A DNA stretch of 64,000 nucleotides from Candidatus Terasakiella magnetica (GCF_900093605.1 NZ_FLYE01000005.1:1-64000); one strand, 5' to 3'; shown: positions 8,794-17,048, counted from the stretch's first letter. Notes: generated by a model not told the origin, from the sequence alone. A program made the numbers and translations.

Positions 8794-10377
8794 ATGTCGA
8801 TCAAACATCTACTTGGGCGTGGATTGATCGCATGTATGTTGATGGTGTCACCCGCCCTTGCGGCGATGGATAAAACCTCAACTGCAGACCACACCCAATT
8901 CAAACAGCTCCAGCAGGAGTTTAAAACCGGACCGGACGTGACAGCGGCTTGCTTAGAATGTCACACCGAAGCATCCAAACAACTTGAAAAGACCACGCAT
9001 TGGACATGGCAGTTTGACCATATGAACGGTCAAAAGCTCGGCAAACGTGAAGTGGTCAATAACTTCTGCGGCACTGTGGCTTCAAACGAGGCACGTTGCA
9101 CCAGCTGCCATATTGGCTATGGCTGGAAAGATTTACGAAAAGAACATCCTGCGGGCAATAATGTGGACTGCCTTGTCTGTCATGACACCACAGGGAAATA
9201 CAAAAAATACCCAACCGCTGCGGGCCATCCAAATTACGAGCCTAAAGCATGGCCGCCAAAATCTAAAAAAATCCGCCCTGTTGTGGATTTAAAAATGGTC
9301 GCTCAAAAAGTCGGCCCAACCTCGCGTGCAAACTGCGGGGCCTGTCATTTTTATGGCGGTGGCGGCGATGGGGTAAAACATGGTGATCTAGATAGCTCCC
9401 TTGCCAACCCCAACAAAGAACTTGATGTCCATATGGCAAAAGAGGGCGCGAATTTCAGCTGTGCCACCTGCCATAACCCTAAAGGCCATGATGTACCGGG
9501 CTCACGCTTTGACATGCAGGCCAAAGATACCAAAGGCATTGATGTTGCCAGTGCTGAATATAAAGATCATGCCTCTTGTGAATCATGTCACAGCATGAAA
9601 CCGCACAAGAAAACAGCCAAGCTGAATGATCATACCGATAAAGTCGCCTGTCAGACCTGTCATATCCCTGAATTTGCCCGCGGCGGTGTTGCCACCAAAA
9701 TGTGGTGGGACTGGTCCCAAGCTGGCAAAATGAAAAATGGTAAACCTTTTGCCATCAAAGATGATAAAGGCCACATGATTTACCATAGTAAAAAAGGTGA
9801 CTTCAAACTGGCTGAAAATGTCGTGCCTGAATATGAATGGTTTGACGGCAAAATGCGCTACACCCTGCGCAGTGACAAGCTTGATGACAGTAAAAAAGTC
9901 GTACCGATTAACACGTTTGGGGGGTCTTACAATGATCCGAACGCACGGATCTGGCCTTTTAAAGTCATGCGTGGCAAACAGCCTTATGACACTGTGAATA
10001 AAACATTCCTTGTCAGCCATGTATTTGGCAAAGACAAAACGGCCTATTGGAAAAACTTCGACTGGCAAAAAGCTTTAACAGCCGGGTCTAAATATGTCGG
10101 TGAGCCTTACTCTGGCAAATTTGATTTTATCGAAACAACTTACCACTGGCCCCAAACCCATATGGTGGCCCCAAGTGATAAGGCACTGGGCTGTGATTCC
10201 TGCCACACCAAAGGCGGACGTTTGGAAAAACTCACAGGTTTCTATATGCCGGGTCGCGATAAATCCGACACGTTGGATACCTTGGGCTTTGCTTTAATCG
10301 GGCTGACCGGAGCAGGCGTGGGCGTACATGCGCTTTTGCGTCTTTTGGGTCGTCGTAAAAATAACGGGGAGGGCTAA
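8794..10377 (+). CDS. Octaheme c-type cytochrome, tetrathionate reductase family (OTR)
   Basis: 527 residues. A signal peptide ends at about residue 23 (VSPALA). Eight CxxCH heme sites are visible: near residues 53, 102, 126, 181, 223, 262, 286 and one near 470. The order and spacing fit the OTR family, whose Shewanella member reduces tetrathionate, nitrite and hydroxylamine in vitro. A C-terminal hydrophobic helix plus RRK anchor (last 35 residues) would tie the periplasmic domain to the membrane; this is not part of the soluble Shewanella form. It is followed after 3 bases by a cytochrome b that can deliver quinol electrons. Physiological substrate is uncertain: tetrathionate, nitrite or another N/S oxide. 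The Shine-Dalgarno AGGAGGAGG is unusually strong. Confidence 0.92.
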   Translation: MSIKHLLGRGLIACMLMVSPALAAMDKTSTADHTQFKQLQQEFKTGPDVTAACLECHTEASKQLEKTTHWTWQFDHMNGQKLGKREVVNNFCGTVASNEARCTSCHIGYGWKDLRKEHPAGNNVDCLVCHDTTGKYKKYPTAAGHPNYEPKAWPPKSKKIRPVVDLKMVAQKVGPTSRANCGACHFYGGGGDGVKHGDLDSSLANPNKELDVHMAKEGANFSCATCHNPKGHDVPGSRFDMQAKDTKGIDVASAEYKDHASCESCHSMKPHKKTAKLNDHTDKVACQTCHIPEFARGGVATKMWWDWSQAGKMKNGKPFAIKDDKGHMIYHSKKGDFKLAENVVPEYEWFDGKMRYTLRSDKLDDSKKVVPINTFGGSYNDPNARIWPFKVMRGKQPYDTVNKTFLVSHVFGKDKTAYWKNFDWQKALTAGSKYVGEPYSGKFDFIETTYHWPQTHMVAPSDKALGCDSCHTKGGRLEKLTGFYMPGRDKSDTLDTLGFALIGLTGAGVGVHALLRLLGRRKNNGEG

Positions 10378-10380
10378 GTC

Positions 10381-10992
10381 ATGAAACGCGTCCTTATGTA
10401 TAAACGTTTTGAACGTTTCTGGCACTGGGCACAGGCCGTACTGGTCTTGATGCTCGCCTTCACGGGTTTTAACATTCACGGCACCTTTGATGTGGTGAGC
10501 TATGAGCAAGCTTCAGAAATGCATGGCATTTTATTATGGTTGCTCTTGGGCTTATGGGCCTTTGCCATTTTCTGGCATTTCACCACAGGGGAATGGAAAA
10601 ACTATATTCCCACAACGGAAAAACTGGGCGATGTGATCCGTTATTACAGCTCCGGCATCTTTAAAGGGGAAGAACATCCTTATGAGAAAACACCGGAAAA
10701 GAAACTCAATCCCTTGCAACGCATCGCTTATTTGAAATTAAAACTGATCATCAATCCGGGCTTGATAATCTCCGGCTTGCTCTATCTGTTTTATAACGAA
10801 TGGCCTGAAGCTGTGGCGGCGATCTTGAGCTTGGAAATCGTTGCCTTGATCCACACAGCCTTTGCTTTCTTCATGGTTACCTTTGTGATTGTCCATGTGT
10901 ATCTGATCACCACCGGTCATACGGTTGGCGCGCACTTAAAATCCATGGTCACAGGCTATGAAGATATTCCAGACCACAAAGGCGCTGAATAA
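10381..10992 (+). CDS. Membrane cytochrome b (b561/hydrogenase-type)
   Basis: 203 residues, four hydrophobic helices. Candidate heme ligands lie in the first helix (RFWHWAQA), the second (EMHGILLWLL and FWHFTTGEW) and the fourth (VIVHVYLITTGHT), as in di-heme cytochrome b subunits of Ni-Fe hydrogenase, formate dehydrogenase and thiosulfate reductase. With the upstream octaheme cytochrome it makes a two-gene quinol-to-periplasm electron path without any molybdenum or iron-sulfur subunit. The start is three bases after the upstream stop, with GGGGAGGG as ribosome site inside the end of that gene. Confidence 0.9.
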   Translation: MKRVLMYKRFERFWHWAQAVLVLMLAFTGFNIHGTFDVVSYEQASEMHGILLWLLLGLWAFAIFWHFTTGEWKNYIPTTEKLGDVIRYYSSGIFKGEEHPYEKTPEKKLNPLQRIAYLKLKLIINPGLIISGLLYLFYNEWPEAVAAILSLEIVALIHTAFAFFMVTFVIVHVYLITTGHTVGAHLKSMVTGYEDIPDHKGAE

Positions 10993-11020
10993 CACCTCTT
11001 CCATTCAGTGCTACCTTGAT

Positions 11021-11058
11021 ACGCTCTCTTTTTTCAAACAAAAGAGAGCGTTTTTTTT
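11021..11058 (+). terminator. Intrinsic terminator of the octaheme cytochrome operon
   Basis: An 11-bp perfect stem ACGCTCTCTTT (11021-11031) / AAAGAGAGCGT (11041-11051) with a 9-base loop, then a run of eight T. It closes the two-gene operon and separates it from the small-RNA promoter that follows 17 bases later. Confidence 0.9.
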
Positions 11059-11074
11059 AATTAATTTGCACCAA

Positions 11075-11123
11075 TTGATAATTCGCAATGTGCAAAGACC
11101 AAGTTTCGCACATTATCCCCTCA
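11075..11123 (+). promoter_or_regulatory. Crp/FNR-type box and class II promoter of the predicted small RNA
   Basis: TTGAT-AATT-CGCAA (11075-11088), with 22 bases to the -10 hexamer CATTAT (11111-11116), gives a predicted start at about 11123. The surrounding 18 bases (11073-11090) match those upstream of the octaheme operon (8687-8704) at 17 of 18 positions, and the box-to--10 spacing is identical. It lies between two terminators, so it must serve a short transcript. Confidence 0.6.
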
Positions 11124-11206
11124 CCCGCTGAAAAGGTACCCTCCCTTCAGCATTTGATCTTAAAACCCTCTTTCACCTCCCCAGACGTGAAAGAGGGTCT
11201 TTTTTT
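11123..11206 (+). ncRNA. Predicted FNR-type-controlled small RNA with two anti-Shine-Dalgarno hairpin loops
   Basis: From the predicted start to the T run this is about 84 nt with no ATG. Hairpin 1 is GCTGAA/TTCAGC (11127-11132 with 11146-11151), and its 13-base loop ends in CCCTCCC. Hairpin 2 is a perfect 12-bp stem ACCCTCTTTCAC/GTGAAAGAGGGT (11165-11176 with 11187-11198), loop CTCCCCAGAC, then about seven T (11200-11206), making it the terminator. C-rich loops complementary to ribosome-binding sites are typical of several alphaproteobacterial trans-acting small RNAs. Its neighbours are the octaheme cytochrome operon upstream and pgk downstream. Expression and targets are inference. Confidence 0.6.
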
Positions 11207-11276
11207 GTTCAAACAAAAGCAAAAATATGTATAGTGCGCCCAACCATATTGATGTTGCGAACACAAAGGAAATCCC

Positions 11277-12476
11277 ATGTCTCAATTCAAAACACTGAGT
11301 GATTATGATGTTGCCGGAAAACGCGTTCTGTTGCGCGCAGATTTAAACGTCCCCATGAAAGACGGCGTCATCACAGACACCACACGAATTGATCGCACTT
11401 TGCCCACCATTCAGGAATTGGTGGAAAAAGGTGCCCGCGTTGTTCTCATCACCCATTATGGTCGCCCAAAAGGCCAGCGTGTGGCTGAAATGTCGGTTCA
11501 ACCCATTGCAGGCGCGGTGGCTGAAAAACTGGGTAAAGACGTTAAATTTGCCTCAAACTGTATTGGGGACGAAGCTGAAAGCACAGTTGCCAGCCTTGGT
11601 GATGGTGATGTGTGTATTTTGGAAAACTTGCGTTACTACAAAGAAGAAACCGATAACGATCAAGGCTTTGCTGAAAAACTGGCAAAACTTGGTGACATTT
11701 ATGTCAATGACGCCTTTTCTTGTGCGCACCGTGCCCATGCCTCTACCGAAGCCCTTGCACGTTTGTTGCCTTCTGCGGCAGGTCGTTTAATGCAGGCTGA
11801 ACTTGAAGCCCTTTCTGGCGCACTTGAAGCCCCAGAGCGCCCTGTGGCTGCTCTTGTTGGTGGGGCAAAAGTCTCAACTAAACTTGATGTTCTCAATAAC
11901 CTCACAGCCAAAGTCGACATGTTGATCATTGGCGGAGGCATGGCAAATACTTTCCTTAATGCCCAAGGCATCAATATTGGCAACTCTTTATGTGAACATG
12001 ACTTAGCTGATACGGCAAAAGAAATCATTGCCTCTGCTGCAAAAAATGGCTGCGATATCATGCTGCCTGTTGATGGTGTAGTCGCCAAGGAATTTGCCGC
12101 AAATGCAGAAAACCGCACTGTCAATCTTGCTGATGGTGTTGAGGGCGATGAAATGATCTTGGATGTGGGTCCGGCTTCTGTAGCAGATGTGAAAGAGCGT
12201 CTTGCCAAATGTAAGACAATCGTTTGGAACGGCCCCATGGGTGCCTTTGAAATCGCGCCTTTTGATAATGGTACAAACGGTGCGGCCCAAGCAGCAGGTG
12301 AGCTGACCAAAGCGGGCAAGCTTGTTTCTGTTGCAGGTGGGGGTGATACGGTTGCCGCCCTTGAACATGCAGGCGCAAAAGCTGATTTCACCTATATTTC
12401 AACAGCAGGCGGGGCCTTCCTTGAATGGTTGGAAGGTAAAGAGCTGCCCGGCGTTGAAGTGCTACGCGTCAAATAA
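11277..12476 (+). CDS. pgk: Phosphoglycerate kinase
   Basis: 399 residues, the usual bacterial length. It interconverts 1,3-bisphosphoglycerate and 3-phosphoglycerate with ADP/ATP. Visible signatures are [14 protein letters not shown] (the N-terminal PGK signature, about residues 17-30), [36 protein letters not shown] and the C-terminal nucleotide-binding [17 protein letters not shown] precedes the ATG at a good distance. TATAGT (11230-11235) could be its -10. The only GAPDH gene in the window sits in the arsenate operon; no central-glycolysis gap accompanies pgk. Confidence 0.97.
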   Translation: MSQFKTLSDYDVAGKRVLLRADLNVPMKDGVITDTTRIDRTLPTIQELVEKGARVVLITHYGRPKGQRVAEMSVQPIAGAVAEKLGKDVKFASNCIGDEAESTVASLGDGDVCILENLRYYKEETDNDQGFAEKLAKLGDIYVNDAFSCAHRAHASTEALARLLPSAAGRLMQAELEALSGALEAPERPVAALVGGAKVSTKLDVLNNLTAKVDMLIIGGGMANTFLNAQGINIGNSLCEHDLADTAKEIIASAAKNGCDIMLPVDGVVAKEFAANAENRTVNLADGVEGDEMILDVGPASVADVKERLAKCKTIVWNGPMGAFEIAPFDNGTNGAAQAAGELTKAGKLVSVAGGGDTVAALEHAGAKADFTYISTAGGAFLEWLEGKELPGVEVLRVK

Positions 12477-12488
12477 AAAATCTAAATC

Positions 12489-12525
12489 TCACCCCGGCTT
12501 AACTTGAAGCTGGGGTGATTTTTTT
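12489..12525 (+). terminator. Intrinsic terminator of pgk
   Basis: TCACCCCGGCTT (12489-12500) pairs with AAGCTGGGGTGA (12507-12518), one G-T opposition in 12 positions, followed by seven T. The upstream GTG of the mmcB frame (12515) lies inside the right arm, which argues against that GTG as start codon. Confidence 0.85.
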
Positions 12526-12529
12526 CAAG

Positions 12530-12967
12530 ATGATGACCCAAACAGCGAACATCACCAAAGGTGCAGAAATTCTGTTAACAGATATGGGCTATGCCTGTCT
12601 CACAGAAATGAAACTGCCAAATGAGCGCCGTGTTGATGTGATTGGCCTCAACAAAAAAGGCCAAATTTTCATCGTAGAAGTTAAATCCGGCCTTGAAGAT
12701 TTCCGCACCGATCAAAAATGGCAAGACTATCTTGGCTATTGTGATTTCTTTGCCTTTGCGGTCGATGAAACTTTTCCAAAAGACATCCTCCCCCCTGAGC
12801 ATGGTTTGATCATTGCCGATCAATTTGAAGGCTTTCAACAGCGCCAAAGTCCTGAAAATAAGCTCAATGGGGCACGCCGTAAAAGCCTAACCTTAAAATT
12901 TGCCCGAACCGCTGCAAAAAGGCTTACAAAAAGATCAGGTTTAATTTCTGCTCAGAAAACCGTATAG
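12530..12967 (+). CDS. mmcB: MmcB family DNA repair protein
   Basis: 145 residues from the ATG at 12530 (12533 is equally possible). A PD-(D/E)xK nuclease-like core is visible: RRVDVIGLNKKGQIFIVEVKSG places the Asp and the ExK pair as in restriction-like nucleases, followed by DFRTDQKWQDYLGYCDFFAFAVD. The family was named in Caulobacter, where MmcB is a damage-response gene. The very short gap after the pgk terminator leaves little room for a separate promoter, so read-through from pgk is plausible. Confidence 0.85.
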   Translation: MMTQTANITKGAEILLTDMGYACLTEMKLPNERRVDVIGLNKKGQIFIVEVKSGLEDFRTDQKWQDYLGYCDFFAFAVDETFPKDILPPEHGLIIADQFEGFQQRQSPENKLNGARRKSLTLKFARTAAKRLTKRSGLISAQKTV

Positions 12968-13004
12968 TCTGCAAAATTATTTTTACAGATATAAGGCCAT
13001 GGTC

Positions 13005-14423
13005 ATGCAACAAAATCTTTCACTGCCTCAAGCCCTGCAATATGCGATGCAGCAGATCAATGGCAAGCAGTTCCCCCAAGCGCAAGACCTGCTCACTCAA
13101 ATCTTGAAACAAGTTCCCAATCATCCTGATGCCCGCCATCTTTTAGGCGTCACTTACATGATGCAGGACAAATTCAAGCAGGCCCAAAACGAAATTAAGA
13201 AATCCCTACAGGGCAATCCTAAGTTTGCCATGGCCCATTATAATATGGGTAATGTGCTCATAGGTTTGGGAGAACCGATCAAAGCCATCACGTCTTTTAA
13301 AAAGGCGCTTAAAATTCAGCCTGATTATCTCCAAGCACACCGCCGCCTCTGTGATGCGCTTTATGCTTCTGAACAATTTGATGAGGCGGAGAAAAGCTAT
13401 CGCGACCTGATGGGAAAAATGCCCAAGGACGTCTCCTTAGTCGTCAATCTTGCTGATATGCTTGATACCCAAGGTAAATGGGATGCGGCTGAAGAACTTT
13501 ATCAAAAAGCCATCGATATGGCCCCAAGCGAGGCTGTGCTTCATACCAAGCTTGCCAACACGCTTAATCAGGCAGGTAAATCCAAAGAAGCTGAAAAAGT
13601 TATCAAAAAAGCCTTGAAGCTCAAGCCCGATTTCCACCCCGCCCATATGGCTCATTCCTATATTATGCTCAGCCAAAGCAAGGCCAAAGAAGGCCTAAAA
13701 GCCGCCGACAAAGCCTTGGAACTTTTCCCCGGTGAAACAACGGCTGTGGCGTGGAAACTGACCGCGCTTGACCAATTAGGCGGTGGTGAAGAATATGACC
13801 GCTATATGGATTTTGACACATTTGTAAAACCTGAATGGGTGGATGTGCCAGAAGGCTTTAAAGATATCGACGCCTTTAACGAAGCCTTGGTCAAACATGT
13901 GGAAAACCACCCCAAACTGTTTGAATTTGAACATTACGAAGTGACGCGCTACGGCAAGGAAGTCAAAGATATCTATTCTGAGCCCATGGGCCCGGTCAAA
14001 CAACTCAAAGCTGCCATGGAGAAACATGTGGCTGAGTATATCGCCAACTTGCCTGATGACCCTGATAATCAGTTTGTTGCCACAGCCCCAAAAAAATGGC
14101 GCATCAAGTCTTGGGCCAATATCCTGTCTGGCCCCGGTCGCCAGATCGCCCATATCCATGGTGAGGCTTGGATGAGTGGCTGTTATTACGTGCGCCTGCC
14201 CGATATTATGAAATCAGACGATAATCCAAACAATGCAGGCTTTATCGAATTTGGTCAGATCAATGATGAGTTCCCTAATCTCACCACAGATCGTTTACGC
14301 TTTATTCAGCCCAAAGAAGGTTTGGTCGCTTTGTTCCCGTCTTACCTCTATCACTCTACAGTTCCGACGGAGAGTACCCAGCCACGCATCGCCATTGCCT
14401 TTGATGTGGTGCCTGTAAAGTGA
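13005..14423 (+). CDS. TPR protein with C-terminal 2-oxoglutarate/Fe(II) oxygenase-like domain
   Basis: 472 residues from the ATG at 13005, chosen because AAGG (12993-12996) is 8 bases upstream; the ATG at 12999 leaves only 2. The first 250 residues are about six to seven tetratricopeptide repeats (for example AMAHYNMGNVLIGLGEPIKA). The C-terminal 120 residues match the putative 2OG-Fe(II) oxygenase family seen beside glycosyltransferases. HIHGEAWMSGCYYVRLP gives the first metal site, and PSYLYHSTVPTESTQPRIAIAFDV gives the distal His and the Arg that binds 2-oxoglutarate. Substrate is unknown; the next genes suggest protein or sugar modification in a surface-glycan pathway. It overlaps the next gene by 4 bases. 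Confidence 0.85.
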   Translation: MQQNLSLPQALQYAMQQINGKQFPQAQDLLTQILKQVPNHPDARHLLGVTYMMQDKFKQAQNEIKKSLQGNPKFAMAHYNMGNVLIGLGEPIKAITSFKKALKIQPDYLQAHRRLCDALYASEQFDEAEKSYRDLMGKMPKDVSLVVNLADMLDTQGKWDAAEELYQKAIDMAPSEAVLHTKLANTLNQAGKSKEAEKVIKKALKLKPDFHPAHMAHSYIMLSQSKAKEGLKAADKALELFPGETTAVAWKLTALDQLGGGEEYDRYMDFDTFVKPEWVDVPEGFKDIDAFNEALVKHVENHPKLFEFEHYEVTRYGKEVKDIYSEPMGPVKQLKAAMEKHVAEYIANLPDDPDNQFVATAPKKWRIKSWANILSGPGRQIAHIHGEAWMSGCYYVRLPDIMKSDDNPNNAGFIEFGQINDEFPNLTTDRLRFIQPKEGLVALFPSYLYHSTVPTESTQPRIAIAFDVVPVK

Positions 14424-15322
14424 CAAAGGTCTCTTACGTCATAACGGTCTATAACAAGGCCGCTTTCCTGCCCGGTGTCATTGAGGCCATCAAAAAACAG
14501 GAAGGTGAGTTTGAGCGTGAGTTGGTTTTTGTCAATGATGGCTCAAGTGATAACTCCCTTGAGATCGTAAAAGAGGAAACCAAGGGGCTAGACAATGTCG
14601 TTATCATTGATCAAAAAAATCAAGGCGTTGCCATTGCCACCAACAACGGGGTGAAAGCTGCCCGTGGCAATATCATTAAGCTGGTCGATTCTGATGATAT
14701 TCTCGCGCCATTTTGTACAGAACTTTTGCTCAAGACCATGGTTGAAACCCAAAGTGATTTTGTGTTTGGGATTTCCGGTGAATATGACAGCGAAATCAAT
14801 TTTGAACCCCCGCATGAGCCTGAGGTCGTGACCTTTGATGATCCGCTTTATAGCGTGATTGATCGCGGCTTTGCCCGTGTGAGCCACTGCCTGTTTAAAA
14901 AAGAGCTGTTTAAAAAAGCAGGCGGCTGTGATGAGAGGGTCTTTTCCCAAGACCATTCCTTATTCATTCGGCTTTCCACCCATGGCAAACTGGCACAAGT
15001 GCGCCATATTGTGTGTTTATCGCCTATGGATGAGCCCGGGCGCATTATGAACAACAATGCTCAAGTCATTCATGATGCTACCATTGCACTGGCCTATCAC
15101 CTTCAAGACCATACGGAACTGAGCGCAAAACAAAAAGCCACCGCACAGAAAAAGATCATCTCGCGCGTTTGGAAATGGGCAAAAAAGGAACATAAGGTCG
15201 GACTTTTCAGTTCTGAATTCCTGCTTTATGTGGTGTCACGCTGCGGGGTAAAGCTGCAAGGCGAACAACTGGTCTATCTTTGTGGCATTTTTCGAAAAAA
15301 CGCTACTGTCAGACGGCCTTAA
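14420..15322 (+). CDS. Glycosyltransferase family 2 protein
   Basis: 300 residues starting at a GTG that overlaps the previous stop. It has a GT-A fold: VSYVITVYNKAAFLPGVIEAIKKQ at the N-terminus, VFVNDGSSDNSLEIV (nucleotide binding) and KLVDSDDILAP carrying the DxD metal-binding motif (about residue 95). A CDERVFSQDHSLFIRLS block supplies the likely catalytic ED/QD region. It transfers a sugar from a nucleotide donor; donor and acceptor are unknown. It is cytoplasmic, with no clear membrane helix. It is coupled to the TPR/oxygenase gene. Confidence 0.9.
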   Translation: MTKVSYVITVYNKAAFLPGVIEAIKKQEGEFERELVFVNDGSSDNSLEIVKEETKGLDNVVIIDQKNQGVAIATNNGVKAARGNIIKLVDSDDILAPFCTELLLKTMVETQSDFVFGISGEYDSEINFEPPHEPEVVTFDDPLYSVIDRGFARVSHCLFKKELFKKAGGCDERVFSQDHSLFIRLSTHGKLAQVRHIVCLSPMDEPGRIMNNNAQVIHDATIALAYHLQDHTELSAKQKATAQKKIISRVWKWAKKEHKVGLFSSEFLLYVVSRCGVKLQGEQLVYLCGIFRKNATVRRP

Positions 15323-15367
15323 TTCTGCTACAAGCAGGACAAATCATCTCAATCGGGGTAGGAAACC

Positions 15368-16129
15368 ATGAGCCAGCCAGAAGTTACGTTTGTTCTGACC
15401 AGTTGTGGTCGTGTCGATCTTCTGCAAAAAACGATCGAAAGTTTTGAAAAACAAAACACCTACCCGATCAAACGCGCCATCATCACTGAAGACTCCTGTG
15501 ACCCTGAGGTCTATCAACAGGTCCAAGACCTATTTGGTGATCGCTTTGAGATTTGGGCCAATAAAGAAAAGAAAGGCCAGATCAAATCGATTGTGGATGC
15601 CTATGCCAGCATTGATACGCCTTATATTTTCCACTGTGAAGATGACTGGGAATTCACCCGTCCAAACTTCATTGAAGAATCCATGGCGATCCTTGAAAGC
15701 AATCCAAAAATTCTCCAACCCTTTTTGGAAAGCATTGAAGATGCCAATATTGCCACCGAAAGTGTTGAGCTTTTCAAAGCTGAAGACAAGGTTGAACTTG
15801 AAAGCACAAGTTACCTGACTTTTAGTGTGGCTGAAGGTTGGGAATGGGGCTTTTTCTCGTTCAAACCGGGCCTGCGCCGCAAAAGCGATTACGACCTAAT
15901 CAACGGCTATGCGCGCTTTACAAACGAGCTGGATATCGGCTGTGTCTATAAAGAGCAAGAGTTTTACTGTGTCGTTCTAGACCCACCAGCCATGATCAAC
16001 ACAGGTCATGAACGCCATGTGGCCGACCCGACGCGCATCTGGCCCAAACGCCGCAAAGCCGGTAAAGAAAAAGGCCTCAGACGCCTCGCCAAACATGTCA
16101 AACGCCTCTTTCGCGAAGGAAAGTGGTGA
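15368..16129 (+). CDS. GT-A glycosyltransferase-like protein
   Basis: 253 residues. The N-terminus VTFVLTSCGRVDLLQKTIESF and the acidic motif HCEDDWEF (about residues 83-90) resemble family 2-type GT-A enzymes with an EDD metal site. The C-terminal 50 residues are strongly basic (KRRKAGKEKGLRRLAKHVKRL), perhaps a membrane-surface contact. It lies 45 bases after the previous glycosyltransferase and is followed directly by the FkbM gene, so all three are probably one transcript. The donor is unknown. Confidence 0.8.
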   Translation: MSQPEVTFVLTSCGRVDLLQKTIESFEKQNTYPIKRAIITEDSCDPEVYQQVQDLFGDRFEIWANKEKKGQIKSIVDAYASIDTPYIFHCEDDWEFTRPNFIEESMAILESNPKILQPFLESIEDANIATESVELFKAEDKVELESTSYLTFSVAEGWEWGFFSFKPGLRRKSDYDLINGYARFTNELDIGCVYKEQEFYCVVLDPPAMINTGHERHVADPTRIWPKRRKAGKEKGLRRLAKHVKRLFREGKW

Positions 16130-16130
16130 C

Positions 16131-16871
16131 ATGAAACAGACAATTCGCGACCTTAAAGAAAAACACGTTAAACACCGTTTTCTCTATAAGCTGTACCGCC
16201 TGATAAAACACACCCCCTTCCAAGCCTATGCCAGCTGGGGCGAAGACTTAATCGTCTCTCGCATCTATCGCATCGGGCGTTTTAAAAAGAAAAACTATAA
16301 AGGGGTTTTTGTTGATGTAGGCTGTAACCATCCGGTTATTGGCAACACAACCTACCCACTTTATAAAATGGGTTGGCATGGCCTCAACATTGACCTGACA
16401 GCCGATAACATCATGTTATGCTCGCGCCTAAGAAAACGCGATATCAGCATTCAATGTGCCATCAGTGATGAAGAAGGCGAGATCGAATCGTATATTTTTG
16501 ATCCGGGCAGCGGTTTAAACACTCTTGATAAAGAAGCCGCTGACGAAGGCGCTAAACTTATTGGCAAGCCTTACACTATTGAAAAAATCAAATCTCAGCC
16601 TTTAAATAAAACCATTGCTGAAAACCTTGGTGACAAAAAAATCGATGTGCTTAATGTCGATGTTGAAGGCCATGAAATGTCCGTTCTGGGTACCTTTGAT
16701 TTTCACAAATATGCCCCTGATGTGATCATCTGTGAAATCCATGCTGAAACGGTTGAAGACGTGATCAATAAAGAAGTCTATCAGCTCATCAAAAATAATG
16801 GCTATCACTGTTTTTCTTATTGTGGATCAACAGCCCTCTTTGCCCGTAATGGCTGGGACTATACCCTATAA
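16131..16871 (+). CDS. FkbM family methyltransferase
   Basis: 246 residues from the ATG one base after the previous stop; the frame is open 123 bases further upstream inside the preceding gene, which I discount. GVFVDVGCNHPVIGNTTYPLYK is the SAM-binding glycine-rich loop, followed by WHGLNIDLTADN and the FkbM block KIDVLNVDVEGHEMSVLGTFDF. FkbM enzymes O-methylate sugars or polyketides; in this cluster a glycan methyl cap is the natural guess. The stop overlaps the convergent small membrane-protein gene by 6 bases. Confidence 0.88.
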   Translation: MKQTIRDLKEKHVKHRFLYKLYRLIKHTPFQAYASWGEDLIVSRIYRIGRFKKKNYKGVFVDVGCNHPVIGNTTYPLYKMGWHGLNIDLTADNIMLCSRLRKRDISIQCAISDEEGEIESYIFDPGSGLNTLDKEAADEGAKLIGKPYTIEKIKSQPLNKTIAENLGDKKIDVLNVDVEGHEMSVLGTFDFHKYAPDVIICEIHAETVEDVINKEVYQLIKNNGYHCFSYCGSTALFARNGWDYTL

Positions 16872-17048
16872 GGTGTCGCGACGTTTTTGATCTGCTTTTC
16901 CCATACTCAAAAAAGTCACCCGCAATAAAACCAGCATCGCCAATACGATGGTTGAACCAAAAACAAGGACAAGGGTGAACGGGTCATCAATCGCTTGAAC
17001 CATATCTTCAAGAAACGGATATTCTTTGATCAGTTCATCAAGGCTCAT
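16866..17048 (-). CDS. Small single-span membrane protein
   Basis: 60 residues from the ATG at 17048, which overlaps the upstream heptosyltransferase stop as ATGA on the minus strand, with GGAAG at a usable distance; a GTG at 17063 is an alternative. An acidic amphipathic N-terminus (SLDELIKEYPFLEDMVQAIDD) is followed by one membrane helix (about residues 24-44) and a basic tail. I do not recognise a family. Coupling to the GT9 gene suggests a partner of that enzyme or its complex. Confidence 0.6.
   Translation of the reverse strand: MSLDELIKEYPFLEDMVQAIDDPFTLVLVFGSTIVLAMLVLLRVTFLSMGKADQKRRDTL

Noticed and set aside
11250-11263. Third FNR-type box in front of pgk (TTGATGTTGCGAAC)
   Set aside because: Only the first half-site fits; the second (CGAAC at that spacing) does not, and there is no suitable downstream -10.
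11699-12391. 230-codon minus-strand open frame inside pgk
   Set aside because: Antisense shadow of a highly conserved gene; Ser/Ala/Pro-rich with no domain and no ribosome site.
12515-12529. GTG start for mmcB at 12515
   Set aside because: It lies inside the stem of the pgk terminator; ATG 12530/12533 is more plausible.
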